Assembly (NCBI RefSeq): GCF_025399795.1
Contig: NZ_JAODTZ010000001.1
Coordinates: 360,198 to 424,197, forward strand
DNA from: Streptomyces rhizosphaerihabitans
Lineage (GTDB): Bacteria; Actinomycetota; Actinomycetes; Streptomycetales; Streptomycetaceae
Direction: 5' to 3'
Length of the DNA: 64,000 nt
Shown piece by piece: positions 25,271 through 35,038 of the stretch. The translations under genes and the position numbers were made by a program. Numbering within the stretch: position 1 is the stretch's first letter; each line of letters opens with the position of its first letter. The notes below the pieces were generated by a model that saw nothing but the letters and a program-made list of their open reading frames with translations, ran no database searches and was not told the origin of the DNA.

Positions 25271-26829
25271 GAGCCACTCCCCGAGTCCGCCGCCGTCGCC
25301 TTGCCGTCGGCCGGCACGCCGAGCAGCTCGGCCACCCGTGCCGTGGACGTCTTCGCGGACGTCAGCTCCGTCCAGTGGGCCTTCACCTTGGCGGCGACGC
25401 TGTAGTGCGGCTTCTGAAGCAACTCGCGCACCACGGTGGTCTGTTGAGCGGACATGGAGACGGGGTTCGTGGGGGCCAGCGCGATGGCGGAGCCCTCGAT
25501 GCTGTCGTCGAGCCGGACGTCGCGGAGGGACTTGATCGGGTCCGGCTGGGTGCTCAGTGCCAGCCACATCGTGGTCACCACGCGGGCGTCGCACCTCTTG
25601 CCTGCGGCGTCCTCGTTGCCCGTGACCAGGACCGAGGCGACGCCGACGGCGAACTCGGGAAGGCGGTTGCCGCCCCAGCGCGTGCCGACCGTCACGGTGC
25701 CCGGCGTGGTGGAGGGGGCGATGGCGGCATCGCTCTGAAGGCCGTAGCGGGCGTCGATCCGCTGGCGCACGGTCAGCCGCTCGCCCCCGGCCGAACCGCC
25801 CGCGCGGGACTGGACGCGGTCGACGGCGTCGGCCCAGTCGGCGATGCGGCCCGTCCACTCCGGGAAGGCGCAGTACGTGGACCGTCCGTGCTGGACGCAG
25901 GTCTGCACCTTCTCCGGGGTCACGGACGCCTTGGTGCGGGCCGCGATCAGCGAGGCTGGCTCGCCGGGGGACTGTCCGGCCACGCCGACGGCCGTCGCGG
26001 CGAGGGCGACCGCGGCCACCGACTTGACCAGCCAGGTCCGGCCCCCGCTGATCAGCACGGCAAGGCAGAGCAGCAGGACCGCGAGGCCCATCAGATAGAG
26101 CGCGTGCCAGGCGGCCGGGCGGCCCAGCAGTTCGGAGGGGAAGGGGTCGGCGCCCTCTTCCACGACGACCGGTCCGAGCCAGCTCACCCAGTGCTTTCCC
26201 TGGGTGGCCGCGGAGACCAGGGTGGTGAGGACGAACGCGCCGATCACGAAGGGCGGGGCGACGAACCCGACTGGTATCACCCGGGCGAGCAGGACGCCGA
26301 GGACACCGGCCAGCAGGACCATCAGCGGGCCCACGACCAGTTCGGCGGGTGAGCCGTGACCGACGGCGCCCGGCTTCAGTGCCGCCCAGGTGTACTGGAA
26401 GCCGACGACGAGCGCCGTGATCGCGCCGAGGGGCAGGACGGACAGCGCGTGCGCCACCGTACGCCGCCAGTGCTCCATGGGCAGGATGTCGAAGTGCTGG
26501 TCGGTGGACTGCCTGCGGGACCGCAGCACGGCGCGGTTGACGCAGATGAACACGGCGACGGCCAGCAGCATGGGGGTCGGCTGGGTGGCCCTGTCGGCGT
26601 CCTGGAGGACCGGGAAGTCGTCCATGCCGTCGCCCCCGATGAACAACCTCCAGCCCGCGTATCCGACGTACACCGCGAGGAAGACCAGGACCGGGATCTG
26701 GAGCAGCAGTTCGCGTGCTTCGAAGCGGGCGAGGGCCAGGATCGCGGCGGCCCGGGATTCCGTGCCCCGGGCAGGCGGCTCCACCCCCGTGGGAGCCGCC
26801 TGCGGGATCGTGCCCGTGATGGCGCTCAT
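25258..26829 (-). CDS. ABC transporter permease-like membrane protein
   Basis: The 523-residue protein has six predicted helices in its first half (for example ILVFLAVYVGYAGWRLF, LLAGVLGVLLARV, LYLMGLAVLLLCLAVL). A hydrophilic extracytoplasmic domain of about 220 residues follows, containing three Cys (QTCVQHGRSTYCAF). The gene follows the ATPase gene with a 4-base overlap, as expected of the membrane half of an export-type ABC system. The outside domain is unusual and could bind the substrate. Confidence 0.8.
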   Translation of the reverse strand: MSAITGTIPQAAPTGVEPPARGTESRAAAILALARFEARELLLQIPVLVFLAVYVGYAGWRLFIGGDGMDDFPVLQDADRATQPTPMLLAVAVFICVNRAVLRSRRQSTDQHFDILPMEHWRRTVAHALSVLPLGAITALVVGFQYTWAALKPGAVGHGSPAELVVGPLMVLLAGVLGVLLARVIPVGFVAPPFVIGAFVLTTLVSAATQGKHWVSWLGPVVVEEGADPFPSELLGRPAAWHALYLMGLAVLLLCLAVLISGGRTWLVKSVAAVALAATAVGVAGQSPGEPASLIAARTKASVTPEKVQTCVQHGRSTYCAFPEWTGRIADWADAVDRVQSRAGGSAGGERLTVRQRIDARYGLQSDAAIAPSTTPGTVTVGTRWGGNRLPEFAVGVASVLVTGNEDAAGKRCDARVVTTMWLALSTQPDPIKSLRDVRLDDSIEGSAIALAPTNPVSMSAQQTTVVRELLQKPHYSVAAKVKAHWTELTSAKTSTARVAELLGVPADGKATAADSGSGSCEE

Positions 26830-27686
26830 GCCGCCACCTCCGCGGTCTCACCGTCGAGAGTGAGCAAGTAGCCGTCCTCCAGTGTTGGTTCGAGAAGGTC
26901 GGCGCCCTCGGGCGGGTCGCCGACATTGCGGAAGGCGCCCGTGCCCGTACGCCATCCGGCTCGGGCGGCCGGATCGCGCTCCGTGCTGCTCCACACCCGG
27001 CCCGCCGCTCGATCGGTCAGCTCGGCCGGGGTGCCCTCGAAGCGGATACGGCCGCCGGCCATGACGATCACCCGATGGCAGAGCATCGCGACGTCCTCGG
27101 TCTGGTGAGTGGAGAGCAGGACGGTGCGTCCTTCTCCCGCTTGGGCGATCAGCTCCCGGAAGCGCATGCGCTGTTCGGGGTCGAGGCCGACGGTAGGCTC
27201 GTCGAGGACGAGGAAGCCGGGGTCGCCGACGAGTGCGGCGGCCAGCGCGACCCGCTGGCGCATACCGCCCGACAGCCGCTTGATGCGCTTGCCGCGCACG
27301 TCGGACAGGTCGACGGCCTCCAGCACCCGGCGCACCTCGCGATGGCGGGCGGTGCGGTCCGTCAGCTCCTTGAGGATCGCCACGTAGTCGACGAACTCGA
27401 AGGCCGAGAAGTCCTGGTGGAACCCGGGGGTCTGCGGCAGGTAGCCCAGCGCGCGCCGCACGTCCAGGCGTCCGGCGGTGGTGCCCGGGTCGTGCCCGAG
27501 GACCGTGAAGGAGCCCCGGTCGGCGGGCACGGCGGTGGCGAGCACCCGCAACAGGGTGGTCTTTCCTGCGCCGTTGGGCCCGAGGAGTCCGGTGACTCCC
27601 TCTGCCAGGCGGACGGAGACGTCGTCGAGCGCGCGCGTCCCGCCGAAGCGGAGGGTCAGGCCTGAGGCGGAGACGGTGGGGATCAT
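26826..27686 (-). CDS. ABC transporter ATP-binding protein
   Basis: The 286-residue ATPase is of the DrrA/CcmA export type, with Walker A GPNGAGKTT, signature LSGGMRQRV, Walker B FLVLDEPTVGLD and switch His (STHQTEDV). A C-terminal extension of about 60 residues lies after the core. It is coupled by 4-base overlaps to the anti-sigma gene upstream and the permease gene downstream, so transport is controlled by the ECF pair. Confidence 0.9.
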   Translation of the reverse strand: MIPTVSASGLTLRFGGTRALDDVSVRLAEGVTGLLGPNGAGKTTLLRVLATAVPADRGSFTVLGHDPGTTAGRLDVRRALGYLPQTPGFHQDFSAFEFVDYVAILKELTDRTARHREVRRVLEAVDLSDVRGKRIKRLSGGMRQRVALAAALVGDPGFLVLDEPTVGLDPEQRMRFRELIAQAGEGRTVLLSTHQTEDVAMLCHRVIVMAGGRIRFEGTPAELTDRAAGRVWSSTERDPAARAGWRTGTGAFRNVGDPPEGADLLEPTLEDGYLLTLDGETAEVAA

Positions 27687-28594
27687 GCGGCATTCCTGTC
27701 GGTGAAGTCGGTGAGCGGGAGGTGTGACACGTCGAACCGGTCCCGCGCGAGATAGAGGAGTCCGGCGGCCAGTACCGCGACGGCCCCGGAGACGCCCTGC
27801 CCGGCCGCCGTGAACGGGGCGAGCGTGGCGTCGGACTCCGTGGTCGCCCGTGCCACGGTCAGCAGGGCGATCCAGCCGCCGCCGACCAGGGAGGGAGCGA
27901 GGACGGGACCGAGCCGGGAGGTGAGCGCGAGTCCGGTCGCGGTGAGGGCGAGGGCGGGCAGCAGCCAGGCCAGGGCACGCAGTCCGTAGGAAGGCAGGGC
28001 GAGGGTCGCGAGGCCGTTGACCCCCAGGCCCACGGTGAGTACCGCGACGGTGCGGATCATCAGGAGCCGGAAGCCGTGCAGGGGGGAGACGACCGCCATC
28101 TCGTACGTCGGGTCGAGCGCCGGACCGTAGGACACGGCGACCCCGGCGAGCGGGAGCAACGGCGCGAGGGCCAGGAAGAGGGTGGGCATGGCCCCGGCCC
28201 GCACCGCGTTGGCCGCGGCCACGGTCATGACCAGGAGGGCGACGATCGCGCCCAGCCAGGAGCGGCGCAGGGCGGGGGCGGCGGTCAGCAGCCGTGCCGT
28301 GTGGTCGGCGACGCCCAGCCGGACGAGCAGCCACTCGACCGGGCCCGGCCGCGGGGCGTCGAGCTCGGCGTCGAGCCGCTCCCACCCGGCGTCGAGTGCG
28401 ACCGGGTCACTGAGCGCGGCCAGCGTCTCCCGGCACCTCGCGCACGCGGCGAGGTGGGTGTCGGCGGACCACAAGCGGGGCGGTGTCAACTCGCCCTGCG
28501 TATAGGCCAGAAGGTCCTCCTGCGGAACATGCCAGGTCGTACGGCTGCCACCGCTCATGTCGTTGCCATCGCTTGTGCGACGGTCGTCGCTCAT
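27683..28594 (-). CDS. zinc-finger anti-sigma factor with polytopic membrane domain
   Basis: The 303-residue protein starts with a ZAS-type domain containing H-x3-C-x2-C (HLAACARC, about residues 47-54), the hallmark of zinc anti-sigma factors. About six transmembrane helices follow (about 110-290). It is immediately downstream of, and overlaps by 4 bases, the ECF sigma gene, so it very likely holds that sigma factor at the membrane. The many helices suggest direct sensing of a membrane signal or of the cotranscribed ABC transporter. Confidence 0.82.
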   Translation of the reverse strand: MSDDRRTSDGNDMSGGSRTTWHVPQEDLLAYTQGELTPPRLWSADTHLAACARCRETLAALSDPVALDAGWERLDAELDAPRPGPVEWLLVRLGVADHTARLLTAAPALRRSWLGAIVALLVMTVAAANAVRAGAMPTLFLALAPLLPLAGVAVSYGPALDPTYEMAVVSPLHGFRLLMIRTVAVLTVGLGVNGLATLALPSYGLRALAWLLPALALTATGLALTSRLGPVLAPSLVGGGWIALLTVARATTESDATLAPFTAAGQGVSGAVAVLAAGLLYLARDRFDVSHLPLTDFTDRNAA

Positions 28595-29133
28595 GCCAAC
28601 GCCTCCCGCAACTGCTTGCGCGCACGAAGTGCCCGCGTCTTGACCGTGCCCGGCGGAATACCGAGCAGGACGGCCGCTTCCCTGGTGCTGAGCCCGTCGA
28701 TCACCGTGGCCTGGAGAACCGCCCGGAGTTCGGGCGAGAGTCTGGTCAGCGCGCCCGCCAGGTCGCCGTGTTCGACGCCTGCCAGCACGCGCTCCTCCGC
28801 CGAGGCCTCGTCGCGGTGTCTGAGCCGGGCCAGCGCGTGCCGGAGCCGGCCGCGCGCGCCGTCGCCGCGCATCGTGTCGACGAGGCGCCGCGAGCCGATG
28901 CGCCAGAGCCAGCCGGCCGGGTCGCCCTCCTCGCGGTAGCGGGCGGTGCCGCGCCAGACCGCGAGGAAGGTCTCCTGGACTACGTCGTCGACGATCCCGG
29001 CGTCGGCGCACCGGCCGCGCAGCCGCGCGGTCAGCCATGGCGCGTACCGCCGGTACAGCTCTTCGAAGGCGCGACGGTCCCCGTCCGCTGCGATGGCCCG
29101 CAGCAGCTCTCCGTCGCTTCTCGTTTCCCTCAC
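28591..29133 (-). CDS. ECF-type RNA polymerase sigma factor
   Basis: This is a 180-residue group 4 sigma factor. Region 2 (about 22-90) has FEELYRRYAPWL and VVQETFLAVWRG for -10 recognition. Region 4 (about 120-178) has LSTREAAVLLGIPPGTVKTR for -35 recognition. No region 3 and no C-terminal extension are present. It leads a five-gene operon with its anti-sigma factor and an ABC system. The target promoter probably includes its own, but I could not identify a matching pair of boxes. Confidence 0.92.
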   Translation of the reverse strand: MRETRSDGELLRAIAADGDRRAFEELYRRYAPWLTARLRGRCADAGIVDDVVQETFLAVWRGTARYREEGDPAGWLWRIGSRRLVDTMRGDGARGRLRHALARLRHRDEASAEERVLAGVEHGDLAGALTRLSPELRAVLQATVIDGLSTREAAVLLGIPPGTVKTRALRARKQLREALA

Positions 29134-29292
29134 ATCCCCTCATCGGACGAGCCCCGCCGATCGGTTCACACATCGGCCAAAGAATTTCCGAACACCCTTG
29201 CGTGCCTGGCGGGCGGCCTGATCCCGGCCGGATCCACCGCTCGCTCAACACCGCCCGCACGTCCCGAACTTGACGACGACCCCTCTCTTGCA

Positions 29293-29326
29293 CCACCCTT
29301 TCACTACTCAATTAGTGAAAGGGTGG
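29293..29326. promoter_or_regulatory. operator palindrome for the GntR/YtrA-type regulator
   Basis: CCACCCTTTCAC (29293-29304) and GTGAAAGGGTGG (29315-29326) are perfect 12-base inverted repeats separated by 10 bases. They overlap the translation start of the adjacent GntR-family gene. Position and symmetry fit an autoregulatory operator. Confidence 0.75.
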
Positions 29327-29721
29327 TTGTCCGAGTGGTCGCGTACCGCATCGACCGGCGCAGCGGCGTCGCCACCTACGTCCAGATCGTCCAGCAGACG
29401 AAGCAGGCACTGCGCCTCGGCCTCCTCGAACCGGGCGACAAGCTCCCCACGGCCCGCGAGGTCGTGGAAGCCACCGCCATCAATCCGAACACCGTCCTGA
29501 AGGCCTACCGCGAGCTGGAGCGCGAGGGCCTGGTCGAGGCCAGGCGCGGTCTCGGCACGTTCGTCCGCAGAACGCTCGGCGCCGCCCCGGCGGACTCGCC
29601 CCTGCGCGAAGAGCTCGACGTCTGGGTGCGAAACGCCCGTACGGCGGGCCTCGACCGCGAGGACGTGGCCGCTCTGTTCGGCTCCGTACTGGACGCACAC
29701 TTCCCGAAGGGGGACCAGTGA
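29323..29721 (+). CDS. GntR/YtrA-family transcriptional regulator
   Basis: The 132-residue regulator has an N-terminal GntR winged helix (ATYVQIVQQTKQALRLGLLE, KLPTAREVVEATAINPNTV) and only a short C-terminal helical part. This is the YtrA subfamily form, usually paired with ABC genes. The start is uncertain: GTG 29323 lies inside the operator palindrome, while GTG 29335 (reading VVAYRIDRRSG) has a better-spaced AAGGGTGG. Its stop overlaps the ATPase start, so it is the first gene of a repressor-transporter operon. Confidence 0.88.
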   Translation: MVVRVVAYRIDRRSGVATYVQIVQQTKQALRLGLLEPGDKLPTAREVVEATAINPNTVLKAYRELEREGLVEARRGLGTFVRRTLGAAPADSPLREELDVWVRNARTAGLDREDVAALFGSVLDAHFPKGDQ

Positions 29722-30641
29722 GTTCCACCAGCACCACCCGATCCACCGTCGCCGTCGAGGCGCACGGTCTCACCGTGCGCTACGGCCGACGCTCCACCGC
29801 GGCTCTGGACGACTGCTCCTTCCGCCTCACGGCCGGCCGGGTCAGCGCCCTCGTCGGCCCCAACGGCGCGGGCAAGTCGACGCTGCTGGCGACGGTGGCC
29901 GGACTGCTGCGGCCCACGGCCGGCACACTCACCGTGCTCGGCACCAGCCCGGCCGAGGCACGCGAGCGCATCGCCTACCTCTCCCAGAACAAGCCCTTGC
30001 ACCCCCAGCTCACGATCGCCGAGACACTGCGTCTGGGCGCCGAACTCAACCCGGCCCGCTGGGACGCCGCGTACGCTGCCGCGATCGTGGAGCAGGGCTC
30101 GCTCGACCCCGGGACCCGGGTCAGGGGGCTGTCCGGCGGCCAGCGGACCCGCGTGGCACTCGCCCTGGCGCTGGGCAAGCGGCCCGACCTGATGCTGCTG
30201 GACGAGCCGATGGCCGACCTGGACCCACTGGCCCGCCACGAACTACTGGGCACGCTGATGGCGGACGCCGCCGAACGCGGGACCACGGTGCTGATGTCCT
30301 CGCACATCGTCGCCGAACTCGCCGACGCCTGCGACCATCTGCTGCTCCTGGGCGGCGGACGCATCCGGCTCGGCGGCGGCCTGGACGACCTGCTCCTCGC
30401 GCACACCCTGGTGACCGGCCGCGGCACCCCCGCCGACCTCGCCCCGCACCTGGTCGTCGAGTCCCGCGCCGCCGGCCGCGGTCTCACCGCCCTGATACGC
30501 AACGACGGTCCGGTGGACGACCGTTGGCAGGCCGAGCGGCCGTCCCTGGAGGAACTGGTCCTCGCCCATCTGCGCTCCCCCTCCGCCCCGGCGCTGCTCG
30601 CGCCCGGCACGACCGCGACCCCCGAGACGGTGACCCGATGA
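29718..30641 (+). CDS. ABC transporter ATP-binding protein
   Basis: The 307-residue ATPase has Walker A GPNGAGKST, signature LSGGQRTRV, Walker B MLLDEPMADLDP and switch His (SSHIVAEL). A variable C-terminal domain is typical of export-type ATPases. Its GTG overlaps the regulator stop and its stop overlaps the first permease ATG, so the whole operon is coupled. The substrate is unknown; related YtrA operons respond to cell-wall-active compounds. Confidence 0.9.
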   Translation: MSSTSTTRSTVAVEAHGLTVRYGRRSTAALDDCSFRLTAGRVSALVGPNGAGKSTLLATVAGLLRPTAGTLTVLGTSPAEARERIAYLSQNKPLHPQLTIAETLRLGAELNPARWDAAYAAAIVEQGSLDPGTRVRGLSGGQRTRVALALALGKRPDLMLLDEPMADLDPLARHELLGTLMADAAERGTTVLMSSHIVAELADACDHLLLLGGGRIRLGGGLDDLLLAHTLVTGRGTPADLAPHLVVESRAAGRGLTALIRNDGPVDDRWQAERPSLEELVLAHLRSPSAPALLAPGTTATPETVTR

Positions 30642-31591
30642 GCGCCAGCACCCTGACGTCCCCCCTGCGCCGCGCCCTGCCCGGCCCCCGCGGCCTGGTC
30701 TGGACGGTCCTGCGGCTGCACCGCACCGCCCTGTGGATCTGGACCGGTTTCGTGGTGCTCGCCGCCGGTCTGCTGCTGTGGCTGTACGGCCCCGGAGCAG
30801 CCCACACGCAGCATCTGCTCGACACCTTCGGCTACGCGGGCGTGCAGGAGGACGCCTGGACCGCCGGTACCATCGGCTCCCCCTTTTCCGGCGCCTACAA
30901 CGACCTCTTCTACGACCCGGCCTCCCTGCTGAACATCGCCTCGTTCGCCGTCGCCGTCTTCGCCGGCGGCTCGCTGATCGCCCGTGAGCTGGAGAACGGC
31001 ACCGCCCGGCTGGCCTGGACCCAGTCCGTCACCCCGGCCCGCTGGCTCGCCGCCAAACTGGCGGTGCCCGCGCTGTTCATCACCGTGGGCACAGGTCTGC
31101 TGGTCGCGCTGTACCGGATGCTGTGGTCCGCCCACAGCAACCTCCTGCTGGCCGGTATCGGACCGCGCGCGCTGTACTTCTCCGTCGGCCCGGCCACCGT
31201 CGCGGCACCACTCCTCGGTCTGGCGGTCGGTGTTCTCGCCGGTCTCGTGCTGCGCCGCACCCTGCCCGCCCTCGCCGTCGCCGGTATCGCGCAGAGCGCG
31301 GTCATCGCGTTCCGCGCCAACTCCTGGCCTTTCCAGGGCAGTTACCAACAGCCCGAGCTGTCCGTCCGAAGCCGGGCAATCACCTCCACGGGCGCGCGGA
31401 TCCCCGACCCGGGCTGCTACGAGAGCCGCGCGTGTCTCGCCCGGCACGATGTCGTCGGCTTCACCCGCGAGTACCTCCCCTCCCCCGACTACTGGCCCCG
31501 CCAGCTCCTGGAGACCGGCGTCCTGCTGGCCGCCGCCGCGATCCTCGTCGCCGTCGCCTTCGGCGTCCTGAGGAGGACGTCCACCTCATGA
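30638..31591 (+). CDS. ABC transporter permease (first of two)
   Basis: The 317-residue protein has about six transmembrane helices (for example WIWTGFVVLAAGLLLWLYG; LLETGVLLAAAAILVAVAFG at the C-terminus). Its paralogue follows directly; both begin with the shared WxVLRLHRTAL segment and carry LAWTQSVTPxRWLAAKLAVP in the middle. The two permeases probably form a heterodimer served by the preceding ATPase. Confidence 0.85.
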   Translation: MSASTLTSPLRRALPGPRGLVWTVLRLHRTALWIWTGFVVLAAGLLLWLYGPGAAHTQHLLDTFGYAGVQEDAWTAGTIGSPFSGAYNDLFYDPASLLNIASFAVAVFAGGSLIARELENGTARLAWTQSVTPARWLAAKLAVPALFITVGTGLLVALYRMLWSAHSNLLLAGIGPRALYFSVGPATVAAPLLGLAVGVLAGLVLRRTLPALAVAGIAQSAVIAFRANSWPFQGSYQQPELSVRSRAITSTGARIPDPGCYESRACLARHDVVGFTREYLPSPDYWPRQLLETGVLLAAAAILVAVAFGVLRRTSTS

Positions 31592-32490
31592 GCGCCCCGA
31601 CCACCCCGCACCGCGCGTCCGGTCTGACCTGGAGCGTGCTGCGGCTGCACCGCACGGCCCTGTACGCCTGGGGTGCCGCCCTGCTCACCGCCGCGGCGGT
31701 CCTGACCTGGATGCACGTCATCGGCCCCGACGCCCGCGCGGCCGTCGGCAACTGCGGCTCGCCGGGCGCCGTTGCGGCGGACTGCGCGCGCCTCCAGGCG
31801 GCCACCGTGGACGAGATCCACACGCATGGCCTCGACCTGGCCGCCATCGGCGTCACGTACCTGCTGTACCCGGTCGCGGCCTGGGCTGCTGCCGCCCTGA
31901 TCGGCCGCGAACTGGAGAGCGGCACCGCGCAGCTGGCCTGGACCCAGTCCGTCACCCCGGTGCGCTGGCTGGCCGCCAAGCTCGCCGTACCGGCGGTCCT
32001 GCTCGCCGCGGGCACCACCCTGGCGGTCCTGCTCGGCGTCTGGGCACGCCGCGACGAGGACGGGAGCCTGATCGGCGGCTGGTTCAACACCAACGTCTTC
32101 ATCTCCACCGGCCCGGTCGCCGTCGCGTACGCCCTCGCCGGTCTCGCCCTCGGCGCGCTCGCGGGCCTGGCCCTGCGCAGGGCCCTGCCCGCCGCCGGAG
32201 CCGCCGTCGCCGCGGCATTCGTCCTGCACAGCGTGCTGGACCAGTTCCGGATGAGCCTGTGGCCCGCCGTGACGGTCACCGGGCAGGCGGCCCGCCATCT
32301 CCCGAGCGGCGCCCTGGCACTCGCACACGGTGCGGAGCCGAGTGCCGACGGCCGGTCCGGCCTCTGGGCCACCTATCAGCCCGAGTCGCACTTCTGGCCC
32401 CTCCAGCTGGTGGAGAGCGGCCTGCTGCTGGCCGTCGCGGGGCTCGCGACCGCCGCCGCCTTCGCCCTGCTGCGCCGCCGCACTCCGTAA
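31588..32490 (+). CDS. ABC transporter permease (second of two)
   Basis: This 300-residue paralogue of the preceding permease contains LTWSVLRLHRTALYAWGAAL and the shared LAWTQSVTPVRWLAAKLAVP region. It has six hydrophobic segments and ends in LRRRTP. A 4-base overlap with its partner indicates coupled, stoichiometric expression. A strong terminator follows at 32541. Confidence 0.85.
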   Translation: MSAPTTPHRASGLTWSVLRLHRTALYAWGAALLTAAAVLTWMHVIGPDARAAVGNCGSPGAVAADCARLQAATVDEIHTHGLDLAAIGVTYLLYPVAAWAAAALIGRELESGTAQLAWTQSVTPVRWLAAKLAVPAVLLAAGTTLAVLLGVWARRDEDGSLIGGWFNTNVFISTGPVAVAYALAGLALGALAGLALRRALPAAGAAVAAAFVLHSVLDQFRMSLWPAVTVTGQAARHLPSGALALAHGAEPSADGRSGLWATYQPESHFWPLQLVESGLLLAVAGLATAAAFALLRRRTP

Positions 32491-32540
32491 CCCGCGGTAT
32501 CCCCAGCGGGCAGGCACCTCCCGAGGGCGGGTGTGTACAC

Positions 32541-32570
32541 GGCTCCCGGACGTGCAGACGTCCGGGAGCC
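32541..32570 (+). terminator. terminator of the GntR-ABC operon
   Basis: GGCTCCCGGACGT (32541-32553) pairs perfectly with ACGTCCGGGAGCC (32558-32570) around a 4-base loop, 50 bases past the last permease stop. Confidence 0.88.
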
Positions 32571-32806
32571 TCCCCCAGATAGCCCGCACGTCATGTCGCC
32601 GTAACCATCGATTCAGGTGACCTTGCGACGCTCAGGGAATGCAGCCTGCCGTGCCCGAGCCTTCTCCCCCGCCGGAGAACGAGTCCTCACCGTCTACGGG
32701 GAGTGAGCGTACGCCAGCCATGCGGAACGGGAATTTCCGCATCGGCGCTCTGGTGCCCGCCCTCTCCGACGCGCCGGTCTCGCCCTCGGCACGGAAGAAT
32801 GGGTCC

Positions 32807-35038
32807 ATGAACCAGCGAAGCGCCCAGGCACCCGTGCAGCACCCGCAGCCCTCCGTCGGCTCCATCGCCGCGCATCGTCCGCACACCGTCGCGGCCAACG
32901 TCTCCGACCTGGAGCCAGACCTCGACGCCGACCTCGACGAGTACGAGGACACGGTGCAGGACGGGATCACGCTGCCGCAAGGCCGGTTCCTGGACCGTGA
33001 GCGCAGCTGGCTGGCGTTCAACGAGCGCGTTCTGGAACTCGCGGAGGACCCGAACACGCCCCTTCTGGAGCGCGCGAACTTCCTGGCGATCTTCGCCAGC
33101 AACCTGGACGAGTTCTTCATGGTCCGGGTGGCCGGCCTGAAGCGCCGCATCGCCACCGGGGTCGCCACCAAGTCCGCGTCGGGCCTGCAGCCCCGCGAGG
33201 TCCTGGAGATGATCTGGGCCCGCTCCCGGGAACTCATGGCCCGGCACGCCGCCTGCTACCAGGAGGACGTCGCCCCCGCGCTCGCGGAGGAGGGCATCCA
33301 CCTGGTCCGCTGGAGCGAGCTGACCGAGAAGGAACAGGCCCGCCTGTTCACTCTCTTCCGGCACCAGATCTTCCCGGTCCTGACCCCGCTGGCGGTCGAC
33401 CCCGCGCACCCCTTCCCGTACATCTCCGGCCTGTCCCTGAACCTCGCCGTGGTCGTACGGAACCCGGTCAGCGGCCACCGCCACTTCGCGCGTGTCAAGG
33501 TCCCGCCGCTGCTCTCCCGCTTCCTGGAGGCCTCCCCGAACCGCTACGTCCCCATCGAGGATGTGATCGCGGCTCATCTGGAGGAGCTCTTCCCTGGCAT
33601 GGAGGTGTTGGAGCACCACACCTTCCGGCTCACCCGGAACGAGGACCTGGAGGTCGAGGAGGACGACGCCGAGAACCTGCTCCAGGCTCTGGAGAAGGAG
33701 CTCATGCGGCGCCGCTTCGGGCCGCCGGTGCGCCTGGAGGTCGAGGAGTCCATCGACCGCTACGTCCTCGATCTCCTCGTACGCGAACTGAAGATCTCCG
33801 AGGCCGAGGTGTACCCGCTGCCGGGCCCCCTGGACCTCACCGGCCTCTTCGGCATCGGCGCGCTGGACCGGCCCGAGCTGAAGTACGCCAAGTTCATCGC
33901 GGGCACCCACCGCGATCTCGCGGAGGTCGAGTCGGCGTCCCCGCCCGACATCTTCGCCGCCCTGCGCGAGCGCGACGTCCTGCTGCACCACCCGTACGAC
34001 TCGTTCTCCACCTCGGTGCAGGCCTTCCTGGAACAGGCCGCGGCCGACCCGGACGTGCTCGCCATCAAGCAGACGCTCTACCGGACCTCCGGCGACTCGC
34101 CGATCGTCGACGCGCTGATAGACGCGGCCGAGTCCGGCAAGCAGGTCCTCGTCCTGGTCGAGATCAAGGCCCGCTTCGACGAGCAGGCGAACATCAAGTG
34201 GGCCCGCAAGCTGGAGGAGTCCGGCTGCCACGTGGTGTACGGCCTCGTCGGGCTGAAGACCCACTGCAAGCTGTCGCTCGTGGTCCGGCAGGAGGGCGAC
34301 ACCCTGCGCCGCTACTCCCACGTCGGCACCGGCAACTACCACCCGAAGACCGCCCGGCTGTACGAGGACCTCGGACTGCTCACCGCCGACCCGCAGGTCG
34401 GCGCGGACCTCTCCGACCTCTTCAACCGGCTCTCGGGCTACTCGCGCCGCGAGACCTACCGCCGTCTGCTCGTCGCACCCAAGTCCCTGCGCGACGGCCT
34501 GATCGCGCGGATCAACAAGGAAGTCCAGCACCACAACGCCGGGCGTCCGGCCTTCGTCCGCATCAAGGTCAACTCGATGGTGGACGAGGCGCTCATCGAC
34601 TCGCTGTACCGCGCGTCCCAGGCCGGCGTGCCGGTCGACATATGGGTGCGCGGAATCTGCGCCGTCCGCCCCGGCGTCACGGGCCTGTCCGACAACATAC
34701 GGGTCCGCTCCGTCCTCGGCCGCTTCCTGGAACACTCCCGGGTCTTCACCTTCGGCAACGGCGGCGAACCCGAGGTGTGGATCGGCAGCGCCGACATGAT
34801 GCACCGCAACCTCGACCGACGGATCGAGGCCCTGGTCAGGGTCACCGACCCGGCTCACCGGGCAGCCCTGAACCGGCTGCTGGAGACCGGCATGTCCGAC
34901 ACCACGGCCTCCTGGCACCTCGGCCCCGACGGCGAGTGGATCCGCCACGCGACCGACGCGGAGGGCCAGCCCCTGCGGAACGTCCAGGAGATGCTCATAG
35001 ACGCCCGGAGGCGCCGGCGTGGCACAGCAGCACCTTGA
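32807..35038 (+). CDS. ppk: polyphosphate kinase 1
   Basis: Ppk1 reversibly transfers the gamma-phosphate of ATP to polyphosphate at the membrane periphery. The 743-residue protein contains the N-terminal domain ([14 protein letters not shown]), head domain and two phospholipase-D-like C-terminal domains. Catalytic His residues lie in [10 protein letters not shown] and [10 protein letters not shown]. The start [19 protein letters not shown] matches streptomycete Ppk; the frame stays open to 32639 upstream but that part is atypical. It overlaps the CHAD gene by 20 bases. S. lividans ppk is PhoP-regulated; here I see only a weak GGTCACC-like half site. Confidence 0.95.
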   Translation: MNQRSAQAPVQHPQPSVGSIAAHRPHTVAANVSDLEPDLDADLDEYEDTVQDGITLPQGRFLDRERSWLAFNERVLELAEDPNTPLLERANFLAIFASNLDEFFMVRVAGLKRRIATGVATKSASGLQPREVLEMIWARSRELMARHAACYQEDVAPALAEEGIHLVRWSELTEKEQARLFTLFRHQIFPVLTPLAVDPAHPFPYISGLSLNLAVVVRNPVSGHRHFARVKVPPLLSRFLEASPNRYVPIEDVIAAHLEELFPGMEVLEHHTFRLTRNEDLEVEEDDAENLLQALEKELMRRRFGPPVRLEVEESIDRYVLDLLVRELKISEAEVYPLPGPLDLTGLFGIGALDRPELKYAKFIAGTHRDLAEVESASPPDIFAALRERDVLLHHPYDSFSTSVQAFLEQAAADPDVLAIKQTLYRTSGDSPIVDALIDAAESGKQVLVLVEIKARFDEQANIKWARKLEESGCHVVYGLVGLKTHCKLSLVVRQEGDTLRRYSHVGTGNYHPKTARLYEDLGLLTADPQVGADLSDLFNRLSGYSRRETYRRLLVAPKSLRDGLIARINKEVQHHNAGRPAFVRIKVNSMVDEALIDSLYRASQAGVPVDIWVRGICAVRPGVTGLSDNIRVRSVLGRFLEHSRVFTFGNGGEPEVWIGSADMMHRNLDRRIEALVRVTDPAHRAALNRLLETGMSDTTASWHLGPDGEWIRHATDAEGQPLRNVQEMLIDARRRRRGTAAP

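Noticed and set aside
32571..32806. PHO box in front of ppk
   Set aside because: Only one weak GGTCACC-like half site can be seen; no second 11-base unit in register.
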